Source: Gemmatimonadota bacterium (GTDB taxonomy: Bacteria > Gemmatimonadota > Gemmatimonadetes > Palauibacterales > Palauibacteraceae). From it: 64,000 bases of DNA. The position numbers and the translations under genes are program-made. Under the pieces are notes generated by a model. It did no database searches and was not told the DNA's origin. It was given only the letters and a program-made list of their open reading frames with translations. Below are positions 1 through 8,162 of this stretch, one piece after another. The stretch covers positions 92,919-156,918 of the forward strand of contig JAJDWE010000055.1 of NCBI GenBank assembly GCA_022825725.1, written 5' to 3'. Numbering within the stretch: position 1 is the stretch's first letter; each line of letters begins with the position of its first letter.

Positions 1-140
1 GCGCGGGCCCGCTCGTCCGGACTCAGCAGGGCCTCGCCGCCGGACCCCTCACAAGCGGCGAGGTCGATTCTCCAGACGTGAAGGCCGGACCCCGGCAGAT
101 CCGGGGGACGGGCGCCCGCGGGCCAGTCCCCGCCGCTCAG
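1..140 (-). CDS. 4'-phosphopantetheinyl transferase, N-terminal part (runs off the window)
   Basis: Reading the minus strand leftward from 140 gives an open frame to the window edge. About 24 codons in, it reads LHVWRIDLAACEGSG and then LLSPDERAR, the usual N-terminus of Sfp/AcpT-type phosphopantetheinyl transferases (a strand with VW, then 'LLSPDERAR' before the core). Such enzymes attach phosphopantetheine to carrier proteins of fatty-acid, polyketide or peptide synthases. No ATG, GTG or TTG lies in frame between the left edge and about 180. The only candidate near the expected place is CTG at 140-138, which forms a CTGA overlap with the stop of the upstream epimerase gene. The catalytic core is outside the window, so the call rests on the N-terminal motif alone. 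Confidence 0.6.
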   Translation of the reverse strand, partial: MSGGDWPAGARPPDLPGSGLHVWRIDLAACEGSGGEALLSPDERAR

Positions 141-1156
141 AGGGCGGCGTACCAGTCGAGCGTGGACTGAAGACCTTCGCTGAGCGTCCAGCGGGGTTCG
201 TATCCCAGCCGTTCCCGGGCTTTCGAGATGTCCGCGTAGGAATGCCGTACGTCACCGACCCGGAAGCGCTCGTACACCGGTTCCACGCTTCCCACGTCCG
301 GCCGCTTCTTCTCGAGCCCCGACCGGATGAGGGCGAAGAGCTCGTTCAGCGTCGTCGGATCTCCCGCGGCGACGTTGTAGACGCCCAGCGCCGCCCCCGC
401 CCCCGTCGTGGCGGCGAGCAGGTTCGCCTGCACCACGTTGTCGATGTAGCAATAGTCCCGGGTCGTCTTCCCGTCCCCGAAGATCTGGCACGGCTCTCCC
501 GCGAGCATCCTCAGGGTCCAGCGCGGTATGACCGCGGCGTACGGTCCGTTGGGCGCCTGCCTCCTGCCGAAGACGTTGAAGTAGCGGAGTCCGACGACCT
601 CGAGGTTGTAGCTGCGCCGGTACATCTCCGCGTACAACTCGTTGACGCGCTTCGTGGCCGCATAGGGGGAGGACGGGTTTCCGATGCGGGCTTCCACCTT
701 CGGGAGGTAGGGCGAGTCCCCGTACACCGAACTCGAGGAGGCGTAGATAAGGCGGGAGACTCCGGCGTCGCGGGCCGCGTCCAGCACGTTGATGAACCCC
801 TCGACGTTGCGGGCATACGTCTCCTGCGGCTCTTTGACGGATCGGGGCACCGAACCCAGCGCGGCCTGGTGCAGCACGATGTCGACATCGCGGCATGCCT
901 CGAGGACCGCGTCGGCATCGACGACGTCCTGCTCGAGGAAACGGCACCGGTCCGCCGGGGCGCCCGAGGCCGCCACGGCTTCGTCGATGTTGCCGCGGTT
1001 TCCGGTCGAGAGGTCGTCGAGCGCCACGACCTCCTGTCCCAGCGTCAGGAGCCGCTCGACGAGGTGCGACCCGATGAACCCGGCGCCCCCCGTGACCAGC
1101 CATCGTCGAGGGGCCGCGGCGAGTTCTTCGCAGGCGAGATCATAGGCGGTTTTCAC
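137..1156 (-). CDS. UDP-sugar 4-epimerase, WbpP/TviC-type extended SDR
   Basis: A 339-residue NAD-dependent epimerase that would interconvert UDP-GlcNAc/UDP-GalNAc or their uronic acids for surface polysaccharide. The NAD-binding GGAGFIGS motif is at residues 23-30, the SSS segment at about 140-143, and the catalytic YxxxK is Y165/K169. The N-terminal extension before the Rossmann fold (Y5 and RRWLVTGG) is typical of the WbpP/WbgU/TviC branch rather than GalE. Start is GTG at 1156; no Shine-Dalgarno sequence precedes it, but a TAACAT box lies 7 nt upstream, as expected for a leaderless mRNA. The gene ends in a CTGA overlap with the next reading frame. The UDP-sugar dehydrogenase at 5001-6458 is a plausible pathway partner. 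Confidence 0.88.
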   Translation of the reverse strand: MKTAYDLACEELAAAPRRWLVTGGAGFIGSHLVERLLTLGQEVVALDDLSTGNRGNIDEAVAASGAPADRCRFLEQDVVDADAVLEACRDVDIVLHQAALGSVPRSVKEPQETYARNVEGFINVLDAARDAGVSRLIYASSSSVYGDSPYLPKVEARIGNPSSPYAATKRVNELYAEMYRRSYNLEVVGLRYFNVFGRRQAPNGPYAAVIPRWTLRMLAGEPCQIFGDGKTTRDYCYIDNVVQANLLAATTGAGAALGVYNVAAGDPTTLNELFALIRSGLEKKRPDVGSVEPVYERFRVGDVRHSYADISKARERLGYEPRWTLSEGLQSTLDWYAAL

Positions 1157-1174
1157 GCGCTACATGTTATGCTT
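1157..1174. promoter_or_regulatory. Overlapping divergent -10 elements between the epimerase and DUF2281 genes
   Basis: On the minus strand TAACAT (1169-1164) ends 7 nt before the GTG of the epimerase, which suits a leaderless transcript. On the plus strand TATGCT (1168-1173) overlaps it and could serve the gene starting at 1311. No convincing -35 box is seen on either strand, so this is a motif-level suggestion only. Confidence 0.3.
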
Positions 1175-1310
1175 GTGGCGCCGGACGGCGGAACCCCTCG
1201 CGCCGCCGCGCGCGCTGCGTACTTGAAACCTGCCCCCCGTCGGGCGGAGTATGAGGGGACCGGCGGAGGAACGCGGGGCGGGTTCGACGACCACGGAGTC
1301 GGAAGGCGCC

Positions 1311-1688
1311 ATGGCCGAAGAAGGCATGAACGAGATCCTGAGGAAGAAGATCTGGAGGAAGCTCCAGGCTCTCCCCGAGGACAAGCAGTACGAGGTCGTC
1401 GATTTCATCGACTATCTCGCATCGAAGTACGCATCCCGGCCGGCGGCCGGCGCGGATCCGTTCCAGCACTTCGCCGAATCCGTCCACCGGGGGCTGCGGA
1501 GGACGCGGGCCTCGACTACCGCGGTCAAGGGGACGATGAAGGTGCTCGGTGCGGCCGACCGCGTGATCGACTCGTTCCGCGAAGCCGGGCGGGGATTCCT
1601 CGCCGAACTCGAAGCGGGCAGCCCGGAACCGGAACCCCGGGAGGATCGCCCTCCGCCCGAGACGCGCGAGATCGTCGTCGACCCCTAG
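1311..1688 (+). CDS. DUF2281-like small protein
   Basis: A 125-residue protein of unknown function. Residues about 5-37 (NEILRKKIWRKLQALPEDK, then EVVDFIDYLASKY) match the short helical DUF2281 pattern, often found in small proteins of antitoxin-like size. The middle is basic and helical; the C-terminal 30 residues are rich in Pro and Glu and probably disordered. ATG 1311 is chosen because GGAAGG ends about 4 nt before it; an in-frame upstream ATG at 1251 has no ribosome site. No toxin gene is adjacent. guaB follows after 77 nt on the same strand, so the two may be co-transcribed. Confidence 0.6.
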   Translation: MAEEGMNEILRKKIWRKLQALPEDKQYEVVDFIDYLASKYASRPAAGADPFQHFAESVHRGLRRTRASTTAVKGTMKVLGAADRVIDSFREAGRGFLAELEAGSPEPEPREDRPPPETREIVVDP

Positions 1689-1765
1689 CCGACGTGCGCG
1701 CTCGTCAGGGCGGTCGGAGGCCGGCGGCTCGTTGACGTCGCGCGGGCCGTCGCCTACGATGGCGC

Positions 1766-3232
1766 ATGGAAGCTCCCACGCCGCACTCCAGCCGCGAAGC
1801 GCTGACCTTCGATGACGTTCTGCTCGCACCCGGGCACGCGCTCGTTCATCCGGCGGATGTCGACGTCTCCACTCGCCTGACGCAGCGGATCCGACTCCAG
1901 ATTCCGCTGCTCTCCGCCGCCATGGACACGGTGACGGAGTCCCGCATGGCCATCGCTCTCGCGCGCGAGGGGGGGATCGGCATCATCCACAAGAACATGC
2001 CGATCGAAGATCAGGCCCGGCAGGTCGACCGGGTGAAACGGTCCGAGAGCGGGATGATTCTGGACCCCGTCACGCTCGGACCCGACGCCACCCTGGGCGA
2101 GGCCCGACGGCGGATGAGGGACTTCTCGATCAGCGGGGTCCCCATCGTGGGCGACGACGGCGCCCTCGTCGGGATTCTGACCAACCGGGACCTGGTGTTC
2201 GAGACCGACCTCTCGCGGTCGGTGCGGGAGGTGATGACGAGCGAGAATCTCGTGACGGCGCCCGCCGGGACCTCGCTCGACGAGGCGGAGGAGATTCTCC
2301 GCCGTCACAAGATCGAGAAACTCCCCGTGGTGGGAGAGGACGGGCGGCTCGCGGGGCTCATCACCGTCAAGGACATCTTCAAGCGGCGGCAGTTTCCCAA
2401 CGCGACGAAGGATGGCCACGGACGGCTCCGGACAGGGGCGGCCGTTGGGGCGAGCCGGAACGAACTCGAGCGGGCGCGGGAACTCGCCGGGGCCGGCGTG
2501 GACGTCATCGTCGTCGACACCGCGCACGGGCACTCGGAAGGCGTCCTCGAGGCCGTCACCCGGGTGCGGGAGGCGCTCCCCGACATCGACCTCATCGCCG
2601 GCAACGTCGCGACCCGCGAAGGGGCGGCGGCGCTCGTCGAGCGGGGGGTGAACGCAGTCAAGGTCGGCGTGGGGCCGGGATCCATCTGCACGACGCGCGT
2701 CGTCACGGGGGTCGGCGTGCCTCAGATCACCGCGATCGAGGACAGCGTGGCGGGGGCCGAGGGCCGGGTGCCGGTCATCGGCGACGGCGGCATCAAGTAC
2801 TCCGGCGATCTCGTGAAGGCGATCGCGGCGGGGGCGGAGACGTGCATGCTCGGATCCATGTTCGCGGGCACCGACGAGAGCCCGGGGGAGACCTTCCTCC
2901 TCGAGGGGCGGCGGTTCAAGGTGATCCGCGGCATGGGTTCGCTGGCGGCCATGCAGGCCGGCTCGGCCGACCGGTATTTTCAGGAGGGATCGTCCGCCCA
3001 GAAGCTGGTCCCCGAGGGGATCGAAGGCCGAGTGCCCTACAAGGGGCCGGTGTCGGACACCGTGTTCCAGCTCGTCGGCGGTCTTCGCAGCGGCATGGGG
3101 TACTGCGGCGCCGCCGACATCGACGAACTCCGCCGCGATGCCCGCTTCCTCCGCATCACCTCCGGCGGACTTCGCGAGTCCCATCCGCACGATGTCGTGA
3201 TCACGCGCGAAGCCCCCAACTACCACGTCTAG
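1766..3232 (+). CDS. guaB: Inosine-5'-monophosphate dehydrogenase
   Basis: Oxidises IMP to XMP with NAD+, the committed step of GTP synthesis, in the cytosol. At 488 residues it has the normal length. The order is N-terminal barrel part with LTFDDVLL (13-20) and [12 protein letters not shown] (48-59), a Bateman pair of CBS domains (about 97-205), then the catalytic loop [20 protein letters not shown] with nucleophile Cys308. The flap carries SADRYFQ and the [12 protein letters not shown] segment near the C-terminus. All expected catalytic elements are present. It is probably transcribed with the small gene upstream; 151 nt separate it from mltD. Confidence 0.97.
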   Translation: MEAPTPHSSREALTFDDVLLAPGHALVHPADVDVSTRLTQRIRLQIPLLSAAMDTVTESRMAIALAREGGIGIIHKNMPIEDQARQVDRVKRSESGMILDPVTLGPDATLGEARRRMRDFSISGVPIVGDDGALVGILTNRDLVFETDLSRSVREVMTSENLVTAPAGTSLDEAEEILRRHKIEKLPVVGEDGRLAGLITVKDIFKRRQFPNATKDGHGRLRTGAAVGASRNELERARELAGAGVDVIVVDTAHGHSEGVLEAVTRVREALPDIDLIAGNVATREGAAALVERGVNAVKVGVGPGSICTTRVVTGVGVPQITAIEDSVAGAEGRVPVIGDGGIKYSGDLVKAIAAGAETCMLGSMFAGTDESPGETFLLEGRRFKVIRGMGSLAAMQAGSADRYFQEGSSAQKLVPEGIEGRVPYKGPVSDTVFQLVGGLRSGMGYCGAADIDELRRDARFLRITSGGLRESHPHDVVITREAPNYHV

Positions 3233-3383
3233 CAGCCGGGTCGATCTCGACACGGCACATGCGGTTCGGTACCATTATCCGCGTGTTGTCCGGTCCTGCT
3301 TCCGGAGCGACGCCTTGGCGGGGTGGAGGGGCCTGGGGGTAGCAGCACCAGAGTTGTGGCACCAAGGGGGGATTTGCCGTCTG

Positions 3384-5111
3384 ATGACCCATCGATCATC
3401 GAGAACGCCCGTCCCTGCGTGCCTTCATTGGGTCGGTCTTCTGCTCGCGGCGTTCGTGCTGCATGGCTGCGCGCTCACGCAGCGTACACCCGATGTCGGC
3501 CCGGCCCCGGAGGCCGCGAACGCCGAACCGGGAACGCCCGAGGCCGGCACGGCGGATCCGAACCGGGCGACCCCGGAACCGGCAGGCGCTCCCGCGTCGG
3601 CGCCGGCTCCGGACGACGAGTTGTTGCCGGAGGACCCGGTCGTGCCGGACCCGGCGGACGACACGGACGCCGAGCCGACGGCGGCGGAGATCGATCGCGC
3701 GATCCGCGATATCCTCGGCGGCGACCCGATGGGGCTGGTTCACGAAGGAGAGGATTCGCGCGTTTTCAGGCTCGAGATGAACGAGCGCGTCCAATCGTGG
3801 GTCCACTACTTCCAGACGGCCATCGGCGAACGCTTCGCGACCTACCTCGGCCGCAAGACCCGTTACGAGCCCATGATTCGCCGGAAGCTGCGCGAGGCGG
3901 GGCTGCCGCAGGACCTCATCTACCTTTCGCTCATCGAGAGCGGGATGAATCCGAACGCCTACAGCCGCGCGAGCGCGGTCGGTCTGTGGCAGTTCATCTC
4001 GGGTACGGGGCGCCAGTATGGCCTCGAGATATCCTACTGGATCGACGAACGGAGAGATCCGGAGAAGGCGACCGACGCCGCGGTCCGACACCTCAAGGAT
4101 CTTTATGAGGAGTTCGGCTCCTGGTACCTCGCCGCGGCGGCCTACAACGGAGGACCGAACCGGGTCCGCCGCGGGCTCCGCACCGTGCCGGGCGCGACGT
4201 TCTGGGATCTCGCCGACCGTCGTCTGCTGCTGCGCGAGACGCGGGACTACGTGCCGAAGATCATCGCCGCAGCCATGATCGGACACGATCCCGCGCGCTA
4301 CGGGTTCCCGGATCCGCAGAGAGAGACGATGCCGGAGTACGCGAAGGTACACGTGCCCGACGCGACGAGCTTCGACGTCCTGGCGGAGGCCGCCGGGACC
4401 GACGAGGAGACGATCAACCTCCTCAACCCCGAGTTTCCGCGCGACGTGACCCCGCCGAACCGCGGGGTCGAGGTTCGGGTCCCGGTCGAGGGCGCCGCCC
4501 GGTTCGCGGCGCGGTATGCGGCCGTGCCGGCGGATGAGCGGGTGACGTGGACGTTTCACACGGTACAGCGCGGTCACACGCTGGGGTGGATCGGACAGCA
4601 GTACGGCGTGTCGGTGGCGGCGCTGCGCGCGGCGAACGGCAACCTGAACCCGCGTCGCCTGCAGATCGGCCAGGAACTCGTGATTCCCCGGTCGGCGCGG
4701 GCCTCCGGCGCATCGATCGCGCGGAGTTCGAATGCTCGCCCGCTCACCGCGCGGACGAACGCCGAGGGGACGACCGTCGTTACGGTGCAGCGCGGGCAGA
4801 CGCTGGACGTGATCGCGCAGCGATACGGCGTGTCGGTGGCGGCGTTGCGGGCCGCGAACGGCAATGTGAATCCGCGACGCCTGCAGATCGGCCAGGAGTT
4901 GCTGATTCCGCGGGCGGGCCGGTCGACGGGAACGGGTTCGGCGGGGTCCGCGAGCAACGGCGCCGGGCCTGTGACGATCGTGGTCCGGCCGGGTGACTCG
5001 CTATGGTTGATCGCCCGCCGACATTCGGTATCGACGCGCGACCTCATCGAATGGAATCGCCTCTCCTCGACCCGGATCCATCCCGGCGACCGGCTCGAGA
5101 TCCGGCGCTGA
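3384..5111 (+). CDS. mltD: MltD-like membrane-bound lytic transglycosylase with three LysM domains
   Basis: Cleaves the MurNAc-GlcNAc bond of peptidoglycan, leaving 1,6-anhydroMurNAc. A lipoprotein signal with lipobox VLHGC (Cys29) anchors it in the outer membrane. A Pro/Ala/Glu-rich linker (30-110) is followed by the SLT domain (about 170-285): YLSLIESGMNP with catalytic Glu185, then SAVGLWQFISGTGRQYGL and AAAAYNGGPNRVRRG. Three LysM domains (about 389-436, 463-509, 530-575) bind glycan. ATG 3384 is preferred because a GGGGGGA run lies about 11 nt upstream and it places the signal peptide at the N-terminus. The last 111 nt are also read on the other strand by the UDP-sugar dehydrogenase gene. 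Confidence 0.92.
   Translation: MTHRSSRTPVPACLHWVGLLLAAFVLHGCALTQRTPDVGPAPEAANAEPGTPEAGTADPNRATPEPAGAPASAPAPDDELLPEDPVVPDPADDTDAEPTAAEIDRAIRDILGGDPMGLVHEGEDSRVFRLEMNERVQSWVHYFQTAIGERFATYLGRKTRYEPMIRRKLREAGLPQDLIYLSLIESGMNPNAYSRASAVGLWQFISGTGRQYGLEISYWIDERRDPEKATDAAVRHLKDLYEEFGSWYLAAAAYNGGPNRVRRGLRTVPGATFWDLADRRLLLRETRDYVPKIIAAAMIGHDPARYGFPDPQRETMPEYAKVHVPDATSFDVLAEAAGTDEETINLLNPEFPRDVTPPNRGVEVRVPVEGAARFAARYAAVPADERVTWTFHTVQRGHTLGWIGQQYGVSVAALRAANGNLNPRRLQIGQELVIPRSARASGASIARSSNARPLTARTNAEGTTVVTVQRGQTLDVIAQRYGVSVAALRAANGNVNPRRLQIGQELLIPRAGRSTGTGSAGSASNGAGPVTIVVRPGDSLWLIARRHSVSTRDLIEWNRLSSTRIHPGDRLEIRR
4602..4909 (+). repeat. In-gene direct repeat encoding LysM 1 and LysM 2
   Basis: An 86-nt segment at 4602-4687 recurs at 4824-4909, offset by exactly 222 nt (74 codons), with only scattered and mostly silent changes. 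Both copies encode YGVSVAALRAANGN and the RRLQIGQEL end of a LysM domain. LysM 3 is much more diverged. This points to a fairly recent internal duplication or gene conversion. Confidence 0.85.
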
Positions 5112-6458
5112 GCCGCCGCGCGCGGGGCCGGAAAGCGGATAGAGGGCCGCACCGGCCTGCTCGCCCAGCTCCCCGGATCGCTTCGGCAGGCCGTTGCGCG
5201 TATCGACGATGATCTGTGCCCGCTCGAGCACGAGACCGTAGTCCACCTGCGGGTGATCCGTGATGACGACCGTGGCGTGGCTCGATGCGAGCGACTCCGC
5301 CGTCAGGGGCTGCGATTCCAGGTCTCCGCCCTCCAGCGCCAGCCGCGGCACGAACGGATCGTGGTATGAGACCTCGGAGCCCTGCCGCCGCAGAAGTTCG
5401 ATGACGTCGAGCGCCGGACTCTCGCGGACATCGCCGACGCCCGGCTTGTAGGCGACGCCCAGCAGCAGGACGCGGCTGCCGTTCAGCGGCAGCCGGTGCC
5501 GGTTGAGCGCCTGCGCGACGCGATCCACGACGTAGCGCGGCATCTCGGCGTTGACCTCGGCGGCGAGTTCGATGAAGCGGGTCCGGTACTGGAGCGTCCG
5601 CATCTTCCAGGCGAGGTACTGCGGGTCGATCGGGAGGCAGTGACCGCCCAGCCCGGGGCCGGGCGTGAAACGCATGAAGCCGTACGGCTTCGTCGCCGCG
5701 GCCTCGACGACCTCGCCGATGTCGATCCCCAGACGATCCGCGATGACCGCCATCTCGTTCACAAGCCCGATGTTCACGGCGCGGAAGGTGTTCTCGAGCA
5801 GTTTCGTGAGTTCCGCGACCTCGGGCGACGAAACGCTCACGACCTCGTCGATGACTTTCTCGTAGAGGCCATCGGCGAGTTCGCGGCAGGAGGCGGTCAA
5901 TCCGCCCACGACCTTCGGCGTGTTCGTGAAGGTGTAGGTGGGATTGCCGGGGTCTACGCGCTCGGGGCTGAAAGCGACGAAGAATTCCTTGCCCGCCGTG
6001 AGTCCGCCCTGTTCGAGTTCCGGCTGCAGGAGTTCCCGGGTCGTGCCCGGGTAGGTGGTCGACTCGAGGACGATGAGTTGACCGGGCCGGAGGCCGTCGC
6101 GGATGTGCCCGAGCGCGTCGAGTATGTGGGAAACGTCGGGATCGCCGGTCTTCCCGAGCGGGGTGGGGACGCAGATGATGACGGCGTCCATCTCCGCGAG
6201 CCGGCCGAAGTCCGTTGTCGCATCGAGGAGGCCGCTCTCGACGGCGGCGGCGACGGTTCGCGCCGGGACATCGCCGATGTGGGAGTCGCCACGCCTCACC
6301 CGCCGGACGACACGCTCGTCGATATCGAACCCCAGCGTCCGAAAGCCTGCGCCGGAGAACGCCGTGACGACCGGAAGACCGACATAGCCGAGCCCGAGCA
6401 CGCCCACCCTGGCCGTGCCCGACTCGATCTTCTTCCGGAGCGCCTCCCGGTGGCTCAC
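5001..6458 (-). CDS. UDP-N-acetyl-sugar / UDP-glucose 6-dehydrogenase (WbpA/WecC type)
   Basis: Oxidises C6 of a UDP-sugar to the uronic acid with two NAD+, for capsule or LPS precursors. Visible elements: GLGYVGLP (22-29), FDIDE (44-48), CVPTPLG (96-102), ESTTYPGTT (132-140), SPERVDPGN (164-172), ELTKLLENTFRAVNI with Lys219, and GPGLGGHCLPIDP with nucleophile Cys274. The SPERVDPGN signature favours the WbpA/WecC side over UDP-glucose dehydrogenase. Start is GTG 6458, preceded by GGGGGA. The protein is 485 residues, about 50 longer than WbpA; the last 37 codons overlap antisense with mltD. It follows moaC by 19 nt at the end of a long minus-strand operon. Confidence 0.9.
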   Translation of the reverse strand: MSHREALRKKIESGTARVGVLGLGYVGLPVVTAFSGAGFRTLGFDIDERVVRRVRRGDSHIGDVPARTVAAAVESGLLDATTDFGRLAEMDAVIICVPTPLGKTGDPDVSHILDALGHIRDGLRPGQLIVLESTTYPGTTRELLQPELEQGGLTAGKEFFVAFSPERVDPGNPTYTFTNTPKVVGGLTASCRELADGLYEKVIDEVVSVSSPEVAELTKLLENTFRAVNIGLVNEMAVIADRLGIDIGEVVEAAATKPYGFMRFTPGPGLGGHCLPIDPQYLAWKMRTLQYRTRFIELAAEVNAEMPRYVVDRVAQALNRHRLPLNGSRVLLLGVAYKPGVGDVRESPALDVIELLRRQGSEVSYHDPFVPRLALEGGDLESQPLTAESLASSHATVVITDHPQVDYGLVLERAQIIVDTRNGLPKRSGELGEQAGAALYPLSGPARGGSAPDLEPVAGMDPGRGEAIPFDEVARRYRMSAGDQP

Positions 6459-6477
6459 CGCGTCCCCCGTATCCGCA

Positions 6478-6978
6478 TCACTTCGCGTCCGCCTTCCAGG
6501 CGCCGGATCGTCCCCCGCGCTTCTCGAGGAGTCGAATCGGCCCCAGCGTCATGCCCCGGTCGATCGCCTTGCACATGTCGTAGAGGGCGAGCAGGCCGGC
6601 CGCGACGCCGGCCATCGCCTCCATCTCGACGCCCGTGCGCCACTCCGCCGAGGCCCGCACGCTGAGCCGGTAGGCCGGCGGCGTCTCCTCGGCTTCGAGC
6701 TCGACATCGACCGCGTCGAGCGGGACCGGATGGCAGAGCGGAATGAGCGCGGACGCCGCCTTGGCCCCCTGGATCGCCGCGATACGGGCCACGGCGAGCG
6801 CCTCTCCCTTCTCGACCTCGCCCTCCCGGATGGCATCGAGCGTCGCGCGGCGCATTCGGATCCGGCCCTCGGCCACGGCCACGCGTCGCGTGAGAGGTTT
6901 CTCTCCCACGTCGACCATTCGCACCCGCCCGTCCGGGTCCAGATGTGTGAGTCCGTCCACGAAGCTGCCTCCCGTCAC
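6478..6978 (-). CDS. moaC: Cyclic pyranopterin monophosphate synthase
   Basis: MoaC makes cyclic pyranopterin monophosphate in the first stage of molybdenum cofactor synthesis, working with the radical SAM enzyme MoaA (not in this window). The 166-residue protein has normal length. Motifs seen: HLDPDGRVRMVDVGEK near the N-terminus, ALIPLCHPVPLD, TGVEMEAMAGV and LYDMCKAIDRGM, which build the active site. The GTG start at 6978 shares a GTGA overlap with the holB stop, so it is probably translationally coupled. Its place behind cell-division and replication genes is not functionally obvious. Confidence 0.95.
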   Translation of the reverse strand: MTGGSFVDGLTHLDPDGRVRMVDVGEKPLTRRVAVAEGRIRMRRATLDAIREGEVEKGEALAVARIAAIQGAKAASALIPLCHPVPLDAVDVELEAEETPPAYRLSVRASAEWRTGVEMEAMAGVAAGLLALYDMCKAIDRGMTLGPIRLLEKRGGRSGAWKADAK

Positions 6979-8162
6979 AGACTTCTCAGTACCCCCGCAA
7001 ACTGCGGTGTTCCCGCCGTCCGGCCAGTGGGGCGACCGGCGAAGGCCGCGCTCATCTCCTCGAGCAGGAGGGCTGTCGTCGCCTGCGGATTCAGGTTGCG
7101 GCCCACCCCTTCCATGGCCGCATCGATGGCCCCGAGGGCTTCGAGAACCGCGCCTTCCGCCGGGCCGCCGCCCGCGCCCCCGGCGCCCCGGCCGCCCGCC
7201 GGGTCGAGCGCCGCGTCGGGGGCTCCGGCGGCGATGCAGAGCATGTCCCGAAGGCGGATGCGCAGCGCCTCGAGCGCCGGCTCCAACTCCCCTCGCGCGC
7301 CGCGCGCGGAGTAGCGGGACGCGGCGCGATACCGCGCCTGCGGCGAACCATCGAGGGCGGCGGCCAGCAGGCCGTCCGCGGCGGCCTCCGATTCACCGGC
7401 CTCGGAGTCGACGAGCGTGCGCGCCCGGTAGACCGCGCCGCCGGCCCGCCGGGCGACCGCCCGCGCGCGGTCGTCATCGCGAACGCCGAGGTGTTCCGCC
7501 ACATAGGCCGCCACGCGTTCGGTCGGCAGCGGCGCGATGCGGAGCGGCACCGTGCGGGACCGGATCGTCGGCAGAAGGGCGTCCGGACGGCCGCTCGTGA
7601 GGACGATGTAGGCGAACGGCGGCGGCTCCTCCAGGAGCTTGAGAAAGGCGTTCGCCGCCTCGGGGCTCGCGCTCTGCGGCACCATCCGTTCCGCGTCCTC
7701 GATCACGAACACCGACCGGCGTGCCATCGACGGACGCCGCGACGCCTGGTCCCGGATGTTCTCCACGGCGGCCACGTAGAGTCCCGTGACCGCGTCCGGG
7801 TCCAGGCGCGCATGGAGATCCTCCCGCAGCCGCGCGAGACGCTCGTGCCGCTGCGCCTCGATGGCCTCGCGCAGCTTGGCCCGCGAGGCGGCCCGCTTCG
7901 GGCGCGGCATCGGGAAGTGGAGGTGGATGTCCGGGTGTTCCAGCCGCGCCGCCATGCCGCAGGGCCGGCACGCTTCGCAGGGCACGTCCCCTGCCTCCGC
8001 CGGCTCGCACTGGAGCGCGCGCGCGATCCACAGCGCCAGCGAACGCTTGCCGACGCCCTCCGGGCCGTGGACGAGAAGCGACTGCGGCAGTCTCCGGCCC
8101 GCGACCGCGCTCGCCAGCCGTTGCAGGAGGTCCTCCTGTCCCCAGGGACGCTCGGCGTTCAC
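6975..8162 (-). CDS. holB: DNA polymerase III delta' subunit
   Basis: Clamp-loader subunit of the replicative polymerase, a AAA+ family member. The 395-residue protein has LVHGPEGVGKRSLAL (Walker A, residues 33-41), four cysteines (52, 62, 65, 68) forming the zinc module typical of delta' and gamma/tau, VFVIEDAERM in the Walker B position, ANAFLKLLEEPP, and the SRTVPLR sensor segment. Start is GTG 8162, in a GTGA overlap with the stop of the envC-like gene; the same frame is open further upstream but there it merely shadows envC. The C-terminal collar domain is Ala/Gly-rich, with a low-complexity stretch near residue 325. Confidence 0.9.
   Translation of the reverse strand: MNAERPWGQEDLLQRLASAVAGRRLPQSLLVHGPEGVGKRSLALWIARALQCEPAEAGDVPCEACRPCGMAARLEHPDIHLHFPMPRPKRAASRAKLREAIEAQRHERLARLREDLHARLDPDAVTGLYVAAVENIRDQASRRPSMARRSVFVIEDAERMVPQSASPEAANAFLKLLEEPPPFAYIVLTSGRPDALLPTIRSRTVPLRIAPLPTERVAAYVAEHLGVRDDDRARAVARRAGGAVYRARTLVDSEAGESEAAADGLLAAALDGSPQARYRAASRYSARGARGELEPALEALRIRLRDMLCIAAGAPDAALDPAGGRGAGGAGGGPAEGAVLEALGAIDAAMEGVGRNLNPQATTALLLEEMSAAFAGRPTGRTAGTPQFAGVLRSL

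Noticed and set aside
49-255. 68-codon minus-strand frame near the left edge
   Set aside because: It overlaps the epimerase 3' end and the phosphopantetheinyl transferase start, and has no family features.
3233-3383. Possible c-di-AMP (ydaO) riboswitch upstream of mltD
   Set aside because: CCTTGG (3313-3318) and CCAAGG (3362-3367) could pair, but the conserved core blocks of that riboswitch are missing.
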